Below are positions 8,372 through 18,195 of a DNA stretch of 64,000 nucleotides, piece by piece. The stretch is from Arthrobacter sp. UKPF54-2 (GTDB lineage: Bacteria; Actinomycetota; Actinomycetes; Actinomycetales; Micrococcaceae). Position numbers and translations under genes: made by a program. Position 1 is the first letter of the stretch; each line of letters opens with the position of its first letter. The notes below the pieces were generated by a model. The model saw only the letters and a list, made by a program, of their open reading frames with translations, searched no databases and was not told the DNA's origin. The stretch lies in assembly GCF_007858535.1 (NCBI RefSeq), contig NZ_CP040174.1:62001-126000 (forward strand). Direction: 5' to 3'.

Positions 8372-9484
8372 TCAGCCCCGGATCGACATTCGCGTTGCGG
8401 CCAGCGCCGCGGCTGTCCGGGATGCCGGACTGTCGGCCGGGAACGGCGCGCCGGAGCCCTGCCCGGCGAGGATCTGTTCCGCGGCCAGTTCGGCGATGCC
8501 GGAGGAGGTCTGGAAGCCGTAGCCGCCCTGGCCGGCGAGCCAGAAGAACCCGGCGGCTTCGGCGTCGAACCCCACCACGGGGACGCCGTCGGCGGCTTCG
8601 GTCCGCAGCCCGGTCCAGGCCCGGCGGACGCTGCCGATCCCCATCGTGGTGACGGTGTTCAGGCGGGTGATCAGCGCCTCGACGTCGCCGGGGTAGGGCT
8701 GGGCGTCCTCGGGGCCGCTCGGCACGGTTTCGGACGGCGAAATGAGCACCTGTCTCCGCCCGTCCGGCCGGAAGTAGAAGCTGTCCGAGGCCACCATCGG
8801 GCACCCCTGCGGGAGGGGGTGTTCGACGTCGACAATCGCCGCGGTGCGCCGGTAGGGCTGGAGTCCGAGTTTCTCGACGCCGCTGAGCACGGCGAACTCG
8901 TCCGCCCAGGCGCCGGCGGCGTTGACCACAACGGCGGCCTCGAGGCCCTCCTGCCCGGCGCCGAGCTCCCAGCCGGTGCCGAGGCGCTGCGCCGAGTGCA
9001 CCCGGGCGCCGGTGATGATGTCGACGCCGCCCTCGACGGCCCGCTCCCGGTGGTCCTCCAGCAGCAGGGAGGCGTTGCAGGCAAAGGACCCGGAATCCAG
9101 GCCGGCCGCCGTGAAGGAGTCCGGCTTGAGCGCGGGGCAGATCTCCAGGGCCTCGGCATGGCTGATCCGGTGCATAAAGCCGCTGGCCTGGTGCCGGACG
9201 GTCTCCTCGTCCCCGATCAGCATGAACCGGCGCGGCGAGAGCACGGGCTCGGGCCGGGTGCCCTCGTGGGTGCCGATGAGCTCCAGGGTGCGCATGGTCA
9301 GCTCCTGGACCACGGGCGGGCCGTAACTGGGGATCAGCTGCCGGGCCGAGCGCGCGGACGTGTGGTACCCCAGCGACTGCTCGGCTTCGACCAGGGCCAC
9401 GGTGCATTTGCCGGCGAGGGCGGAGGCGAGGGACAGGCCGGCGATGCCGCCGCCGACGATCACAACATCGTATTTAGCTGACAT
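8372..9484 (-). CDS. FAD-dependent amine/amino-acid oxidoreductase (DAO family)
   Basis: The product is 370 aa. The N-terminal dinucleotide-binding loop DVVIVGGGIAGLSLASALAG and acidic VEAEQSLGYHTS are followed by the DAO fold. VVNAAGAWADEFAVLSG and the C-terminal FFWLAGQGGYGFQTSSGIAEL are typical of D-amino-acid dehydrogenases and glycine or sarcosine oxidases. GGAGG precedes ATG 9484. It lies between kbl, which makes glycine, and hutI, so glycine or another amino acid is a reasonable substrate guess, not a demonstrated one. Confidence 0.8.
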   Translation of the reverse strand: MSAKYDVVIVGGGIAGLSLASALAGKCTVALVEAEQSLGYHTSARSARQLIPSYGPPVVQELTMRTLELIGTHEGTRPEPVLSPRRFMLIGDEETVRHQASGFMHRISHAEALEICPALKPDSFTAAGLDSGSFACNASLLLEDHRERAVEGGVDIITGARVHSAQRLGTGWELGAGQEGLEAAVVVNAAGAWADEFAVLSGVEKLGLQPYRRTAAIVDVEHPLPQGCPMVASDSFYFRPDGRRQVLISPSETVPSGPEDAQPYPGDVEALITRLNTVTTMGIGSVRRAWTGLRTEAADGVPVVGFDAEAAGFFWLAGQGGYGFQTSSGIAELAAEQILAGQGSGAPFPADSPASRTAAALAATRMSIRG

Positions 9485-9533
9485 GCCTCCATCCTTGCAC
9501 CCGGCAGGAGGCCACGTCAGTACTTTTCGGCCC

Positions 9534-10745
9534 CTATGCGGCGGCTACCGCCTCGCGGCTGCGGACAAATGCCTGGACGCAGCGCTCGACGTCGTCCGTG
9601 CTGTGCGCGGCGGAGAGCTGGACGCGGATGCGGGCGGCGCCCTTGGGCACTACCGGGTAGCTGAACGCCGTGACGAAGACGCCGTGGGCCAGCATCGCGT
9701 CCGCAACCTTGGCCGCCATCACGGCGTCGCCGAACATCACCGGGACGATCGCGTGTTCGCCGTCGAGCAGCTCGAAGCCTTCCTCGCCCATCCGGCGGCG
9801 GAAGAGTTCGGCGTTGGCGAAGAGCTTGCCGCGCAGCTCGCCCGAGTTCTCCACCAGGTCCAGGGCCTTGAGCGTGGCGGCAACGATCGCCGGCGCCAGC
9901 GAGTTGGAGAACAGGTAGGGGCGCGCCTTCTGCCGAAGCATGGCGATGACCTCGCGCCGGCCCGAGACGTAGCCGCCGGAGGCGCCGCCGAGGGCCTTGC
10001 CGAAGGTGCCGGTGTAGATGTCCACCCGGTCCGAGACGCCGGCGTGTTCGGGGGTGCCCGCACCGGTGGCACCCATAAACCCGACCGCGTGGGAATCATC
10101 GACCATCACCAGGGCGTCGTACTTTTCGGCGAGGTCGCAGATCGCCTCGAGCGGGGCGAGGAAGCCGTCCATCGAGAAGACGCCGTCGGTGACGATGATC
10201 TTGCGGCGGGCCGGGTTCTGCTGGGTGGTGGCCTCGATCAGCCTGGCCTCGAGGTCGGCCATGTCCTGGTTGGCGTAGCGGAAGCGCTGGGCCTTGCAGA
10301 GGCGGATGCCGTCGATGATCGAGGCGTGATTCAGGGCGTCGGAGATGACGGCGTCCTCCGGGCCGAACAGGGACTCGAACACGCCGCCGTTGGCGTCGAA
10401 GCAGCTGGAGAACAGGATGGTGTCCTCGGTGCCGAGGAACTTGGACACCCGCTCCTCGAGGGCCAGGTGCAGGTCCTGGGTGCCGCAGATGAAGCGGACG
10501 CTGGCCATGCCGAAGCCGCGGTCGTCCATGGCGGCCTTGGCGGCGGCGATGATCTCCGGGTGGTCCGCGAGGCCCAGGTAGTTGTTGGCGCAGAAGTTCA
10601 GCACCTCGGCGCTGCCCTGGCCGAGCTGGCCCGCCTTGATGTGGCTGGCCTGCGGCGAGTCGATGTGCCGCTCGGTCTTGAAAAGGCCGGCGCTGCGGAT
10701 CTCGTCGAGTTCGTGCTGCAGCTGGTCCTTGATGGCTGAATACAT
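9534..10745 (-). CDS. kbl: Glycine C-acetyltransferase (2-amino-3-ketobutyrate CoA ligase)
   Basis: The product is 403 aa, a PLP alpha-oxoamine synthase. It splits 2-amino-3-oxobutyrate with CoA to glycine and acetyl-CoA. Visible are [55 protein letters not shown] and the cofactor-lysine motif [18 protein letters not shown]. It follows tdh by 54 bp on the same strand; tdh supplies the substrate, so they form the two-step threonine-to-glycine pathway. The next gene is 49 bp downstream, so the transcript may continue into the FAD oxidase. Confidence 0.95.
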   Translation of the reverse strand: MYSAIKDQLQHELDEIRSAGLFKTERHIDSPQASHIKAGQLGQGSAEVLNFCANNYLGLADHPEIIAAAKAAMDDRGFGMASVRFICGTQDLHLALEERVSKFLGTEDTILFSSCFDANGGVFESLFGPEDAVISDALNHASIIDGIRLCKAQRFRYANQDMADLEARLIEATTQQNPARRKIIVTDGVFSMDGFLAPLEAICDLAEKYDALVMVDDSHAVGFMGATGAGTPEHAGVSDRVDIYTGTFGKALGGASGGYVSGRREVIAMLRQKARPYLFSNSLAPAIVAATLKALDLVENSGELRGKLFANAELFRRRMGEEGFELLDGEHAIVPVMFGDAVMAAKVADAMLAHGVFVTAFSYPVVPKGAARIRVQLSAAHSTDDVERCVQAFVRSREAVAAA

Positions 10746-10799
10746 GGTGGTGCGCTCCTCAGCTGGGGTGAATTTGTGTACGGTACCGGAAATCGGGGC

Positions 10800-11846
10800 T
10801 TAGAAGCAGGTCCAGTCGAGCACGACCTTGCCGCCCACGCCGGCGCGGGCGATTTCGAAGCCCTTTTCCCAGTCCGAGGCGGGCAGGGTGTCCGTGACGA
10901 CGGCGGAGATGTTGGCGTGCAGCACGGGGTTGGAGGAGAGCATGGCGCTCATGGCGTACCAGGTCTCGAACATCTCGCGGCCGTAGATGCCCTTCATGGT
11001 CAGCATGTGCGTGACCACCTTCCCCCAGTCGATGTCGATGGACTGGCTGGGCAGGCCCAGCATCGCGATCCGGCCGCCGTGGTTCATGTTGTCGATCATC
11101 TCAGGCAGGGCCGTGGGGTGGCCGGACATTTCCATCCCGATGTCGAAGCCCTCGCGCATGCCCAGTTCGCGCTGGGCGTCCTTGACGCGCATCTTGGAGA
11201 CGTCGATGGCGAGGTCGACGCCGAGCTGCCGGGCGAGCTCAAGCCGCGGGGCGGAGACGTCCGTGATGGCGATCTTCCGGGCTCCGGCGTGGCGGGCGAC
11301 GGCGATCGCCATCAGTCCGATGGGGCCGGCGCCGGTGATCAGCACGTCCTCGCCCACCAGCGGGAAGCTCAGGGCGGTGTGGACGGCGTTGCCGAACGGG
11401 TCGAAGATCGCGCCGAGCTCCGGGGTCACGGAGGGGTCGTGGTGGACCCAGACGTTGGTTTCCGGGATGACGACGTATTCGGCGAACGCGCCGTCGCGCT
11501 GGACGCCGACGCTGACGGTGTTGATGCACATCTGCTTGCGGCCGGCGCGGCAGTTGCGGCAGATCCCGCAGACAATGTGGCCCTCGCCGGAGACCCGGTC
11601 GCCGACCTTGACGTCCAGGACGTCCTCGCCGACCTCCACGACTTCGCCGTAGAACTCGTGGCCGGCGATCAGCGGGGCATTGATGATGCCCTGGGCCCAG
11701 GCGTCCCACGACTGGATGTGCAGGTCCGTGCCGCAGATGCCGGTGGTGACGACGCGGATCTTGACGTCCCCGGCCCCGGTTTCCGGCTCCGGGCGGTCGA
11801 CGAGTTCGAATCCCGCGTGGGCGCCGGACTTGTAGAGAGCCTTCAT
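10800..11846 (-). CDS. tdh: L-threonine 3-dehydrogenase
   Basis: The product is 348 aa, a zinc-dependent medium-chain dehydrogenase that oxidises threonine to 2-amino-3-oxobutyrate with NAD+. The catalytic zinc site is in [13 protein letters not shown] and [15 protein letters not shown]. The structural zinc cysteines are in [15 protein letters not shown], and the Rossmann glycines in [23 protein letters not shown] 11846 begins [19 protein letters not shown], the usual Tdh N-terminus, with AGGCAGG upstream; an in-frame 18-codon extension is rejected. It heads the catabolic run and is divergent from a LysR gene 144 bp away. Confidence 0.95.
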   Translation of the reverse strand: MKALYKSGAHAGFELVDRPEPETGAGDVKIRVVTTGICGTDLHIQSWDAWAQGIINAPLIAGHEFYGEVVEVGEDVLDVKVGDRVSGEGHIVCGICRNCRAGRKQMCINTVSVGVQRDGAFAEYVVIPETNVWVHHDPSVTPELGAIFDPFGNAVHTALSFPLVGEDVLITGAGPIGLMAIAVARHAGARKIAITDVSAPRLELARQLGVDLAIDVSKMRVKDAQRELGMREGFDIGMEMSGHPTALPEMIDNMNHGGRIAMLGLPSQSIDIDWGKVVTHMLTMKGIYGREMFETWYAMSAMLSSNPVLHANISAVVTDTLPASDWEKGFEIARAGVGGKVVLDWTCF

Positions 11847-11990
11847 GGGCCTGCCTAACTGTGCTGGCCGCTCCGGGACGGGAGCGGCGGTGTGGGACAA
11901 CTCACCTCATTAGACCGGGCCGAAAGCATTAGCACAACCGAGTTTTTCTCAATCGACGATTTAGCGATTGCTTACCTCTAGGATGGGGGC

Positions 11991-12899
11991 ATGGAAATCC
12001 ACCAGCTTGAAATGCTCCGCGAACTCGGGGCCCTGGGCAGTGTCAAGGCCGTCGCCGAGACCCTGCTGGTCACCCCGTCCGCGGTGTCGCAGCAGCTGGC
12101 CGCCCTGCAGCGGTCCGTCGAGGTCCCGCTGACCCGGAAGGAGGGCCGCAACCTGGTCCTCACCGAGGCGGGCCAGGTGCTCGCCGACGCCGGGGCCGCC
12201 GTCGTCAGTGCCATGGCGGATGCGAGGACGGCGATCGGGGCGTACCACGGCTCGCCGGTGGCGCCGGTGACGTTGAGCGGGTTCCACAGCGCCGGCCAAG
12301 CGCTGTTCGCCCCGCTGGCGAGGCTGCTGGCCGAGCCCGGGCAGCCGCGGATCCAGCTCTCCGACGAGGACGTGGCGCAGCAGGATTTCCCGGCGTTGAC
12401 GGCCCGGTATGACCTGGTCCTGGCGCACCGGATGGACCACAGCCCGCGGTGGCCGGTGGAACGGGTGGCGGTGATCCCGCTGGCGCATGAGCCGCTGGAC
12501 GTGGCGCTGCCGGCCGGCCACCGGCTCGCCGGCCAGCGGGCGGTGAGCGCGGACGACGTCGTCGGCGAACCGTGGGTGACCAGCCACACCGGCTACTCCC
12601 CCGCGGACGTGCTCTCCGCCGTCGCCGCCGTCTCCAGCCGCGAGCTCAACATTGTGCACCGGATCAACGACTATTCGACCGTGGCGGCGCTGGTGGCGGC
12701 CGGTAGTGTGATCGGGCTGCTGCCCCGGCACACCGCGCGGCCGGTACTGAACCCGCAGATTGTGCTCAGGCCGCTGGAGGGGATCAGCACGCGGCGCCGG
12801 ATCGACATCCTGGCCCGGCCGGAGAACCTTAAACGCAGATCGGTCATGATGGTCTGCGAGGCGCTGCAGACCATCATGACCGATTTGGTGGGTGGCTAG
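11991..12899 (+). CDS. LysR-family transcriptional regulator
   Basis: The product is 302 aa. The N-terminal winged helix-turn-helix is clear: HQLEMLRELGALGSVKAVAE then VTPSAVSQQLAALQR, and it is followed by a periplasmic-binding-like effector domain. ATG 11991 is preceded by TAGGAT six bases upstream, which may be a -10 box of a leaderless mRNA. It is divergent from tdh-kbl, so it may control threonine catabolism (inference from position). The last 15 codons of the gene are built from a long palindrome, and the gene ends four bases from the gatB stop on the other strand. Confidence 0.85.
   Translation: MEIHQLEMLRELGALGSVKAVAETLLVTPSAVSQQLAALQRSVEVPLTRKEGRNLVLTEAGQVLADAGAAVVSAMADARTAIGAYHGSPVAPVTLSGFHSAGQALFAPLARLLAEPGQPRIQLSDEDVAQQDFPALTARYDLVLAHRMDHSPRWPVERVAVIPLAHEPLDVALPAGHRLAGQRAVSADDVVGEPWVTSHTGYSPADVLSAVAAVSSRELNIVHRINDYSTVAALVAAGSVIGLLPRHTARPVLNPQIVLRPLEGISTRRRIDILARPENLKRRSVMMVCEALQTIMTDLVGG
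12839..12884. terminator. Long palindrome inside the 3' end of the LysR gene
   Basis: A perfect 19-bp inverted repeat occupies 12839-12857 and 12866-12884, with an 8-nt loop. It encodes the SVMMVCEALQTIMTD tail of the LysR protein. It is placed where a terminator for gatB (minus strand, stop at 12903) and for the LysR gene would be expected, since only three bases separate the two stops. The arms are long and uninterrupted, so RNA hairpin formation on either strand should be strong. Confidence 0.7.
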
Positions 12900-12902
12900 G
12901 GC

Positions 12903-14408
12903 TTAGCCTTCGACGCCGAGGCGCTCCAGGATCAGCTCCTTGACGCGGCCGGCGTCGGCCTGGCCGCGGGTGGCCTTCATCACGGCACCGACGATCGCGC
13001 CGATCGCCTGCAGCTTGCCGCCGCGGATCTTGTCCGCGACGCCGGGCTGCGCGGCGAGGGCCGCATCGATGGCTTCGAGCAGCGGGCCGTCGTCGGAGAC
13101 AACGGCGAGGCCGCGCTTCTCGACGATTTCCGCCGGGGCGCCCTCGCCGGCGAGCACGCCGTCCAGGACCTCGGAGGCCATCTTGTTGTTGATCTTGCCG
13201 TCCTCGACCATCTGGTTCAGTTCCACGATGGTTTCGGGCTTGACGCCGAGCTGGCCGGGGTCGACGTCGGCGTTCTTGGCGCGGCCGACGATCTCGCCCA
13301 TCCACCACTTGCGGGCCACCGTGGCGGTGGCGCCGGCGGCGATGGTTTCCTCGATTTCGTCCATCACGCCGGCGTTGACGACGTCGCGGAACTCCAGATC
13401 CGAGTAGCCCCAGTCGGCCTGCAGGCGCTTGCGGCGGGCGGCCGGCGGCTCGGGCAGCGTGGCCCGGAGCTCCTCGACCCACTCGCGGGAGGCAACCACG
13501 GGGACCAGGTCCGGTTCCGGGAAGTAGCGGTAGTCATCCGCGTCGGACTTGGGCCGGCCCGAGGTGGTGGAGCGGGTGTCCTCGTGCCAGTGCCGGGTCT
13601 CCTGGATTACCGGCGCACCGGAGTCCAGGACGGCGGCGTGGCGCTGGATTTCGTAGCGGACGGCGTGTTCGACGGCGCGCAGCGAGTTGACGTTCTTGGT
13701 CTCCGAGCGGATACCGAAGCGTTCGCGGCCGTGCGGGCGCAGCGAGACGTTGGCGTCGCAGCGGACGTTGCCGCGCTCCATCTTCGCGTCCGAGACGCCG
13801 AGGTTCTTGACGATCTCGCGGACCGCGGCCACGTAGGCCTTGGCCAGTTCGGGGGCGCGGCTGCCGGCGCCCTCGATCGGCTTGGTGACGATCTCGACCA
13901 GCGGCACGCCGGAGCGGTTGTAGTCCACGAGCGAGTAGTCCGCTCCCTGGATGCGGCCGGCGGCGCCGCCCATGTGGGTGAGCTTGCCGGCGTCCTCTTC
14001 CATGTGGGCGCGTTCGATCTCGACGCGGAACACGGTGCCGTCGGAGAGTTCGATGTCCAGGTAGCCGTCGTACGCGATCGGCTCGTCGTACTGCGAGGTC
14101 TGGAAGTTCTTCGGGGTGTCCGGGTAGAAGTAGTTCTTCCGGGCGAAGCGGCAGCTCTCGGCGATCTTGCAGTTCAGCGCCAGGCCGATCTTGATCGAGG
14201 ACTCGATCGCGGTCTTGTTCACCACGGGCAGCACGCCGGGCATGCCGAGGTCCACCTCGTTGACGTTGGTGTTCGGCTCGTCGCCGAAGACGTTGGGCGC
14301 GGAGGAGAACATCTTGGTCTTGGTGTTGAGCTCCACGTGGACCTCGAAGCCCAGCACGGGGTCGTACTTCTCCATCGCCTCTTCGAAGCTGAGGGTTGCG
14401 TCAGTCAT
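12903..14408 (-). CDS. gatB: Aspartyl/glutamyl-tRNA amidotransferase subunit B
   Basis: The product is 501 aa, normal for the family. GatB is the kinase and tRNA-binding subunit that activates Glu- or Asp-charged tRNA before amidation. Visible are YDPVLGFEVHVELNTKTKMF, ALNCKIAESCRFARKNYFYPD, EDAGKLTHMG and RYFPEPDLVPV, and the C-terminus has the YqeY-like helical tail (KINNKMASEVLDGVLAGEG). The ATG overlaps the gatA stop as TAATG, so translation is coupled. This is the last gene of gatCAB. Confidence 0.96.
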   Translation of the reverse strand: MTDATLSFEEAMEKYDPVLGFEVHVELNTKTKMFSSAPNVFGDEPNTNVNEVDLGMPGVLPVVNKTAIESSIKIGLALNCKIAESCRFARKNYFYPDTPKNFQTSQYDEPIAYDGYLDIELSDGTVFRVEIERAHMEEDAGKLTHMGGAAGRIQGADYSLVDYNRSGVPLVEIVTKPIEGAGSRAPELAKAYVAAVREIVKNLGVSDAKMERGNVRCDANVSLRPHGRERFGIRSETKNVNSLRAVEHAVRYEIQRHAAVLDSGAPVIQETRHWHEDTRSTTSGRPKSDADDYRYFPEPDLVPVVASREWVEELRATLPEPPAARRKRLQADWGYSDLEFRDVVNAGVMDEIEETIAAGATATVARKWWMGEIVGRAKNADVDPGQLGVKPETIVELNQMVEDGKINNKMASEVLDGVLAGEGAPAEIVEKRGLAVVSDDGPLLEAIDAALAAQPGVADKIRGGKLQAIGAIVGAVMKATRGQADAGRVKELILERLGVEG

Positions 14409-15961
14409 TAGTGAGAACCTCCGTGGCTCAAGGCTGCGTTGTTTAGGTCGGGGGCACGGTCCAGGAGCGGGCCGCCCCACTGCGCCTCGAGCAGCGACTC
14501 GAGCACGGCACCCACACGGTACAGCCGGGCGTCCTGGCGGGCCGGGGCCAGCAGCTGGACGCCCACGGGCAGGCCGTCCTCGTCGGCGAGGCCGCCGGGC
14601 AGGGACAGGCCGGGCACACCGGCCATGTTGGCCGGGATGGTGGCGACGTCGTTGAGGTACATCGCCAGCGGGTCGTTAAGCTTCTCGCCGAGCTTGAACG
14701 CCGTGGTCGGCGCCGTCGGGGAGATCAGCACGTCGGCCTGGGCGAACGCGGCGTCGAAGTCGCGCTGGATCAGGGTGCGGACCTTCTGGGCGGAGCCGTA
14801 GTAGGCGTCGTAGTAGCCGGCGCTCAGGGCGTAGGTGCCCAGGATGATGCGGCGCTTGACCTCGTCGCCGAAGCCGGCGGCGCGGGTGGCTCCCATCACG
14901 CGCTCGATCGTCAGCGGGCCCTCTTCGGGCAGGACCCGCAGGCCGAACCGGACGCCGTCGAACTTGGCGAGGTTGGAGGAAGCCTCCGAGGGCATGATCA
15001 GGTAGTACGCGCCGAGGGCGTACTTGAAGTTGGGGCAGGAGACCTCGACGATCTCGGCGCCGGCGCCCTTGAGCAGCTCGAGGGCCTCGTTGAAGCGGTT
15101 TTCGACGCCGGCCTGGTAGCCCTCGCCGTGGAGTTCCTTGATGATGCCGATCTTCATGCCCTCGACGTTGCCGGTCCGGGCCGCGGCCACGAGGTCCTCG
15201 AGCGGGTCCGGCAGCGAGGTGGAGTCGCGCGGGTCGTGGCCGCCGATGACCTGGTGCAGCAGGGCCGAGTCCAGCACGGTGCGGGAGACCGGGCCGATCT
15301 GGTCCAGCGAGGAGGCCATGGCGATGGCGCCGTAGCGGGAGACGCCGCCGTAGGTGGGCTTGACGCCGACGGTGCCGGTGACGGCGCCGGGCTGGCGGAT
15401 GGACCCGCCGGTGTCCGTGCCGAGGGCCAGCGGGGCTTCGAAGGCCGCGACGGCGGCAGCCGAGCCGCCGCCGGAGCCGCCCGGGATGCGGTCCAGGTCC
15501 CAGGGGTTGCGGGTGGGGCCGAACGCGGAGTGCTCGGTGGAGGAGCCCATGGCGAACTCGTCCAGGTTGGTCTTGCCCAGGATCGGCATCTTGGCGGCGC
15601 GGAGGCGCTCCACCACGGTGGCGTCGTAGGGGCTGTGCCAGCCTTCGAGGATCTTGGAGCCGGCGGTGGTGGGCTGGCCGATCGTGACGATCAGGTCCTT
15701 GACGGCGATCGGGACGCCGGCGAGCACGTGCAGGTCCTCGGCGGCGGCGCCTCCCGCGGCGCGGATGGCGTCCACCTCGGCGGCGACGGCGAGGGCTTCC
15801 TCGGCGTTGACGTGCAGGAAGGCGTGGACCTGGCCGTCGACGGCGGCGATCCGGTCCAGGTGCGCCTGGACGACCTCGACGGCGGTGACCTCGCGGGCAG
15901 CGAGCTTCTCGGCGAGCGCGGCGGCGGAGAGGCGGAACAGTTCGGGGCGGGTTTCAGTCAT
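14408..15961 (-). CDS. gatA: Aspartyl/glutamyl-tRNA amidotransferase subunit A
   Basis: The product is 517 aa, an amidase-signature enzyme that releases ammonia from glutamine for GatB. The Ser-Ser-Lys triad regions are visible: [40 protein letters not shown] and [19 protein letters not shown]. The start at ATG 15961 gives [20 protein letters not shown]; a 16-codon extension would overlap gatC and is rejected. gatC ends five bases upstream. The three subunits form one complex that makes Gln-tRNA and/or Asn-tRNA in organisms that lack the direct synthetase. Confidence 0.96.
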   Translation of the reverse strand: MTETRPELFRLSAAALAEKLAAREVTAVEVVQAHLDRIAAVDGQVHAFLHVNAEEALAVAAEVDAIRAAGGAAAEDLHVLAGVPIAVKDLIVTIGQPTTAGSKILEGWHSPYDATVVERLRAAKMPILGKTNLDEFAMGSSTEHSAFGPTRNPWDLDRIPGGSGGGSAAAVAAFEAPLALGTDTGGSIRQPGAVTGTVGVKPTYGGVSRYGAIAMASSLDQIGPVSRTVLDSALLHQVIGGHDPRDSTSLPDPLEDLVAAARTGNVEGMKIGIIKELHGEGYQAGVENRFNEALELLKGAGAEIVEVSCPNFKYALGAYYLIMPSEASSNLAKFDGVRFGLRVLPEEGPLTIERVMGATRAAGFGDEVKRRIILGTYALSAGYYDAYYGSAQKVRTLIQRDFDAAFAQADVLISPTAPTTAFKLGEKLNDPLAMYLNDVATIPANMAGVPGLSLPGGLADEDGLPVGVQLLAPARQDARLYRVGAVLESLLEAQWGGPLLDRAPDLNNAALSHGGSH

Positions 15962-15965
15962 GGTC

Positions 15966-16262
15966 TTAGTCCTCATCCAGGATTGCCGGGACCTTGAAAC
16001 GGCCCTCATACGCGTCGGGGGCTCCGGAAAGCGCCTGCTCGGCCGTGAAGGTGTGGCCCACCACGTCCTCGCGGAACACGTTGGTCAGCGGGATCGGGTG
16101 CGACGTGGCCGGGACGTCATCACCGGCGGCTTCACTAACGGACTTAACCGACTCCACGATGACGGCGAGTTCGCCGGCCATCCTGTCCAGCTCTTCAGCA
16201 CTCATCTCGATGTGCGCGAGACGCGCGAGATGCGCGACGTCGTCGCGGTTGATCGCAGCCAT
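15966..16262 (-). CDS. gatC: Aspartyl/glutamyl-tRNA amidotransferase subunit C
   Basis: The product is 98 aa. The small stabilising subunit is recognised by [20 protein letters not shown] at the N-terminus and by the C-terminal [24 protein letters not shown] stretch. ATG 16262 is preceded by AGGGGAG at good spacing; the five-codon longer frame lacks this. It is the first gene of gatCAB, and the operon promoter should lie in 16263-16320. Confidence 0.93.
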   Translation of the reverse strand: MAAINRDDVAHLARLAHIEMSAEELDRMAGELAVIVESVKSVSEAAGDDVPATSHPIPLTNVFREDVVGHTFTAEQALSGAPDAYEGRFKVPAILDED

Positions 16263-16376
16263 GGATCTCCCCTGCAAGGTACGGATTATTTTCCGTCCCA
16301 GTCTACGTGTCTACACGCCCTGCCGCCGTCCGGCGCCAGGCCGGCGGTGGTCGCCTTTCGGCGGCGGGCCGGACGA

Positions 16377-16422
16377 TCCTCCGCGTGCTCGCTCGTTCCT
16401 CGCTTAGACGCACGCTTCCGGA
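16377..16422. repeat. 46-bp dispersed intergenic repeat, copy 1
   Basis: These 46 bases recur without a mismatch at 33040-33085. The element contains GCGTGC/GCACGC arms and so can fold into a stem with a large loop. Both copies are intergenic and downstream or between genes of unrelated function. No open frame is shared with the neighbours. It may be a REP-type element or a conserved untranslated sequence. Confidence 0.75.
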
Positions 16423-16482
16423 TGTCCGTCCCGTCGCCGATGTGCCGCCTTCACCTTCAGCGATCGCGGGCTCCCCCTCAGT

Positions 16483-16532
16483 GCACGAGGAGGCAGGGTG
16501 CGGAAAATCTTCCGCACCCTGCCTCCTCGTGC
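16483..16532. terminator. Terminator hairpin of citrate transporter gene
   Basis: A perfect 23-bp inverted repeat (16483-16505 and 16510-16532) has a 4-nt loop. It lies 11 bp after the stop codon of the citMHS gene on the minus strand. It lacks a T tract, but the stem is very long and GC-rich. Confidence 0.85.
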
Positions 16533-16543
16533 CTGTTGGTTTC

Positions 16544-18016
16544 TTAGCCGATGCCGATGGCTCCGGTGAGGACTCCTACGGCGAGCATAACCAGGGAGAT
16601 GACGGCGGTGCGCCAGAGGACCTTCTTGTGGTGGTCGCCCAAGTCCACTTTGGCGAGGGAGACCAGGAGCAGGATGGCCGGGACCAGCGGGCTCTGCAGG
16701 TGGAACGGCTGGCCGGTGATCGAGGCGCGGGCCATGTCCGCGGCACTGACGCCGTAGTGACCGGCGGTTTCGCTCAGGACCGGCAGGACGCCGAAGTAGA
16801 AGGCGTCGTTGCTCATGAAGAACGTCATCGGGATGCTCAGCACGCCGGTGATAACGGCCATGAAGGGGCCCATGTCCGCCGGGATGATCTGGACCAGCCA
16901 TTCCGACATCGCCTTGACCATGCCGGTGCCGTTGAGGACACCGGTCAGGACGGCAGCCGCCATCACCATGGAGACGACGGCGACGATCGACGGGGCGTGG
17001 GCGATCAGCTGGGCGCCCTGGTCCTTGACCTTCGGGAAGTTGACCAGCAGGGCGATCGCGGAGGCCACCATAAAGACGAACGGGAGCGGGATGATGTTGG
17101 CGACCAGCGTCACCATGACGGCAACCGTCAGGCCCAGGTTGAACCAGAACAGCTTGGGACGGAGAGTTGCGCGGTTCGGGTCCAGGGCGGTGTCCGCCAT
17201 GGCGGTGTCGCGGTCGTCAACGAGGTCCTCGGTGCGTTCCAGGACCGCGACGGAGGACCCTCCGCCGGCCGGGGCTCCCCCGGCGGGGCCGTTGCCCTTG
17301 CGGCCGAAACCGAAGCGGCCGGTGCCGCCGGTGCCGCCGGTGCCGCCGGTGGGGGAACCGCCGTCGAACTCAACACCCTCGGCCCAGATTTCCGGGGCCA
17401 CGGTGCGCAACCGGTTGCGTTCCTGCAGGCCCAGCAGCCAGGCGAAGACAAACACAACGACGAGGCCGGCGATCAGCGAGGGGATCATCGGGACGAAGAC
17501 ATCGTTGACGTCGAGCTTCAGCGCGGTGGCGGCGCGGGCGGTGGGGCCGCCCCAGGGCAGGATGTTCATGGTGCCGTTGGCCAGGCCCGCCACGCAGGTC
17601 AGGACCACGGGGCTCATCTTCAGCCGCAGGTAGACCGGCAGCATGGCGGCGGTGGTGAGGATGAAGGTGGTGGAGCCGTCGCCGTCGAGCGAGACCGCGG
17701 CGGCCAGGATCGCGGTGCCCAGCACCACCTTGGCGGGGTCGTTGCCGAGCTTGCGCAGGATGAACTTCACCAGCGGGTCAAAGAGTCCGACGTCGATCAT
17801 CAGGCCGAAGTAGATGATGGCGAACATCAGCAGCGCGGCGGTGGAGGTCATCGACTTCATCGAGTCGAGCACCATGGGGCCGATGCCCAGGCCCGCGCCG
17901 GCGAAGAGTCCAAAGACGGTGGGGACGATGATGAGCGCCAGCACCGGCGTCAGCTTCTTCGTCATGATCAGCACCATGAAGACCGCAATCATGGCGAATC
18001 CAAGTAATACCAGCAC
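16544..18016 (-). CDS. CitMHS-family citrate-metal:proton symporter
   Basis: The product is 490 aa with about 12 membrane segments. The start region LVLLGFAMIAVFMVLIMTKK and LTPVLALIIVPTVFGLFAGA, GDGSTTFILTTAAMLPVYLR and NGTMNILPWGGPTARAATAL are typical of CitM/CitH citrate carriers, which take up metal-citrate complexes with protons. A glycine-rich cytoplasmic loop around residues 230-270 contains GGTGGTGGTGR. GTG 18016 is chosen because AGAAGGAG precedes it by six bases; the longer frame upstream lacks a site. It is divergent from a citrate-type two-component system that probably induces it. The preferred metal cannot be read. Confidence 0.9.
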   Translation of the reverse strand: MLVLLGFAMIAVFMVLIMTKKLTPVLALIIVPTVFGLFAGAGLGIGPMVLDSMKSMTSTAALLMFAIIYFGLMIDVGLFDPLVKFILRKLGNDPAKVVLGTAILAAAVSLDGDGSTTFILTTAAMLPVYLRLKMSPVVLTCVAGLANGTMNILPWGGPTARAATALKLDVNDVFVPMIPSLIAGLVVVFVFAWLLGLQERNRLRTVAPEIWAEGVEFDGGSPTGGTGGTGGTGRFGFGRKGNGPAGGAPAGGGSSVAVLERTEDLVDDRDTAMADTALDPNRATLRPKLFWFNLGLTVAVMVTLVANIIPLPFVFMVASAIALLVNFPKVKDQGAQLIAHAPSIVAVVSMVMAAAVLTGVLNGTGMVKAMSEWLVQIIPADMGPFMAVITGVLSIPMTFFMSNDAFYFGVLPVLSETAGHYGVSAADMARASITGQPFHLQSPLVPAILLLVSLAKVDLGDHHKKVLWRTAVISLVMLAVGVLTGAIGIG

Positions 18017-18100
18017 GGCCGGCTCCTTCTTCTGTGTTCCGCACCACTCCGCTGTGATGCGCACTACAGACGTTAGGGTGGCGCGCGTCACGGGAGTGCC

Positions 18101-18150
18101 TTTGCCTCATTTGATTGGCATACTGCTTGTTGGACGCATTTTGCTCATTT
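18101..18150. promoter_or_regulatory. Candidate response-regulator sites between citMHS and its two-component system
   Basis: Two near-direct repeats, TTTGCCTCATTT at 18101-18112 and TTTTGCTCATTT at 18139-18150 (10 of 12 match), lie in the AT-richest part of this divergent intergenic region. CitB/DpiA regulators bind AT-rich sites in comparable places, so these are candidates only. Confidence 0.35.
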
Positions 18151-18195
18151 AGCTCACCGGCCGCCGTTGCCGCCGGATCCCGAAGGAGGGCCGCC

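Noticed and set aside
8361..9407. N-terminal extension of hutI
   Set aside because: It overlaps the FAD oxidase gene in another frame and is Arg/Gly/Pro-rich; ATG 8360 gives the known start.
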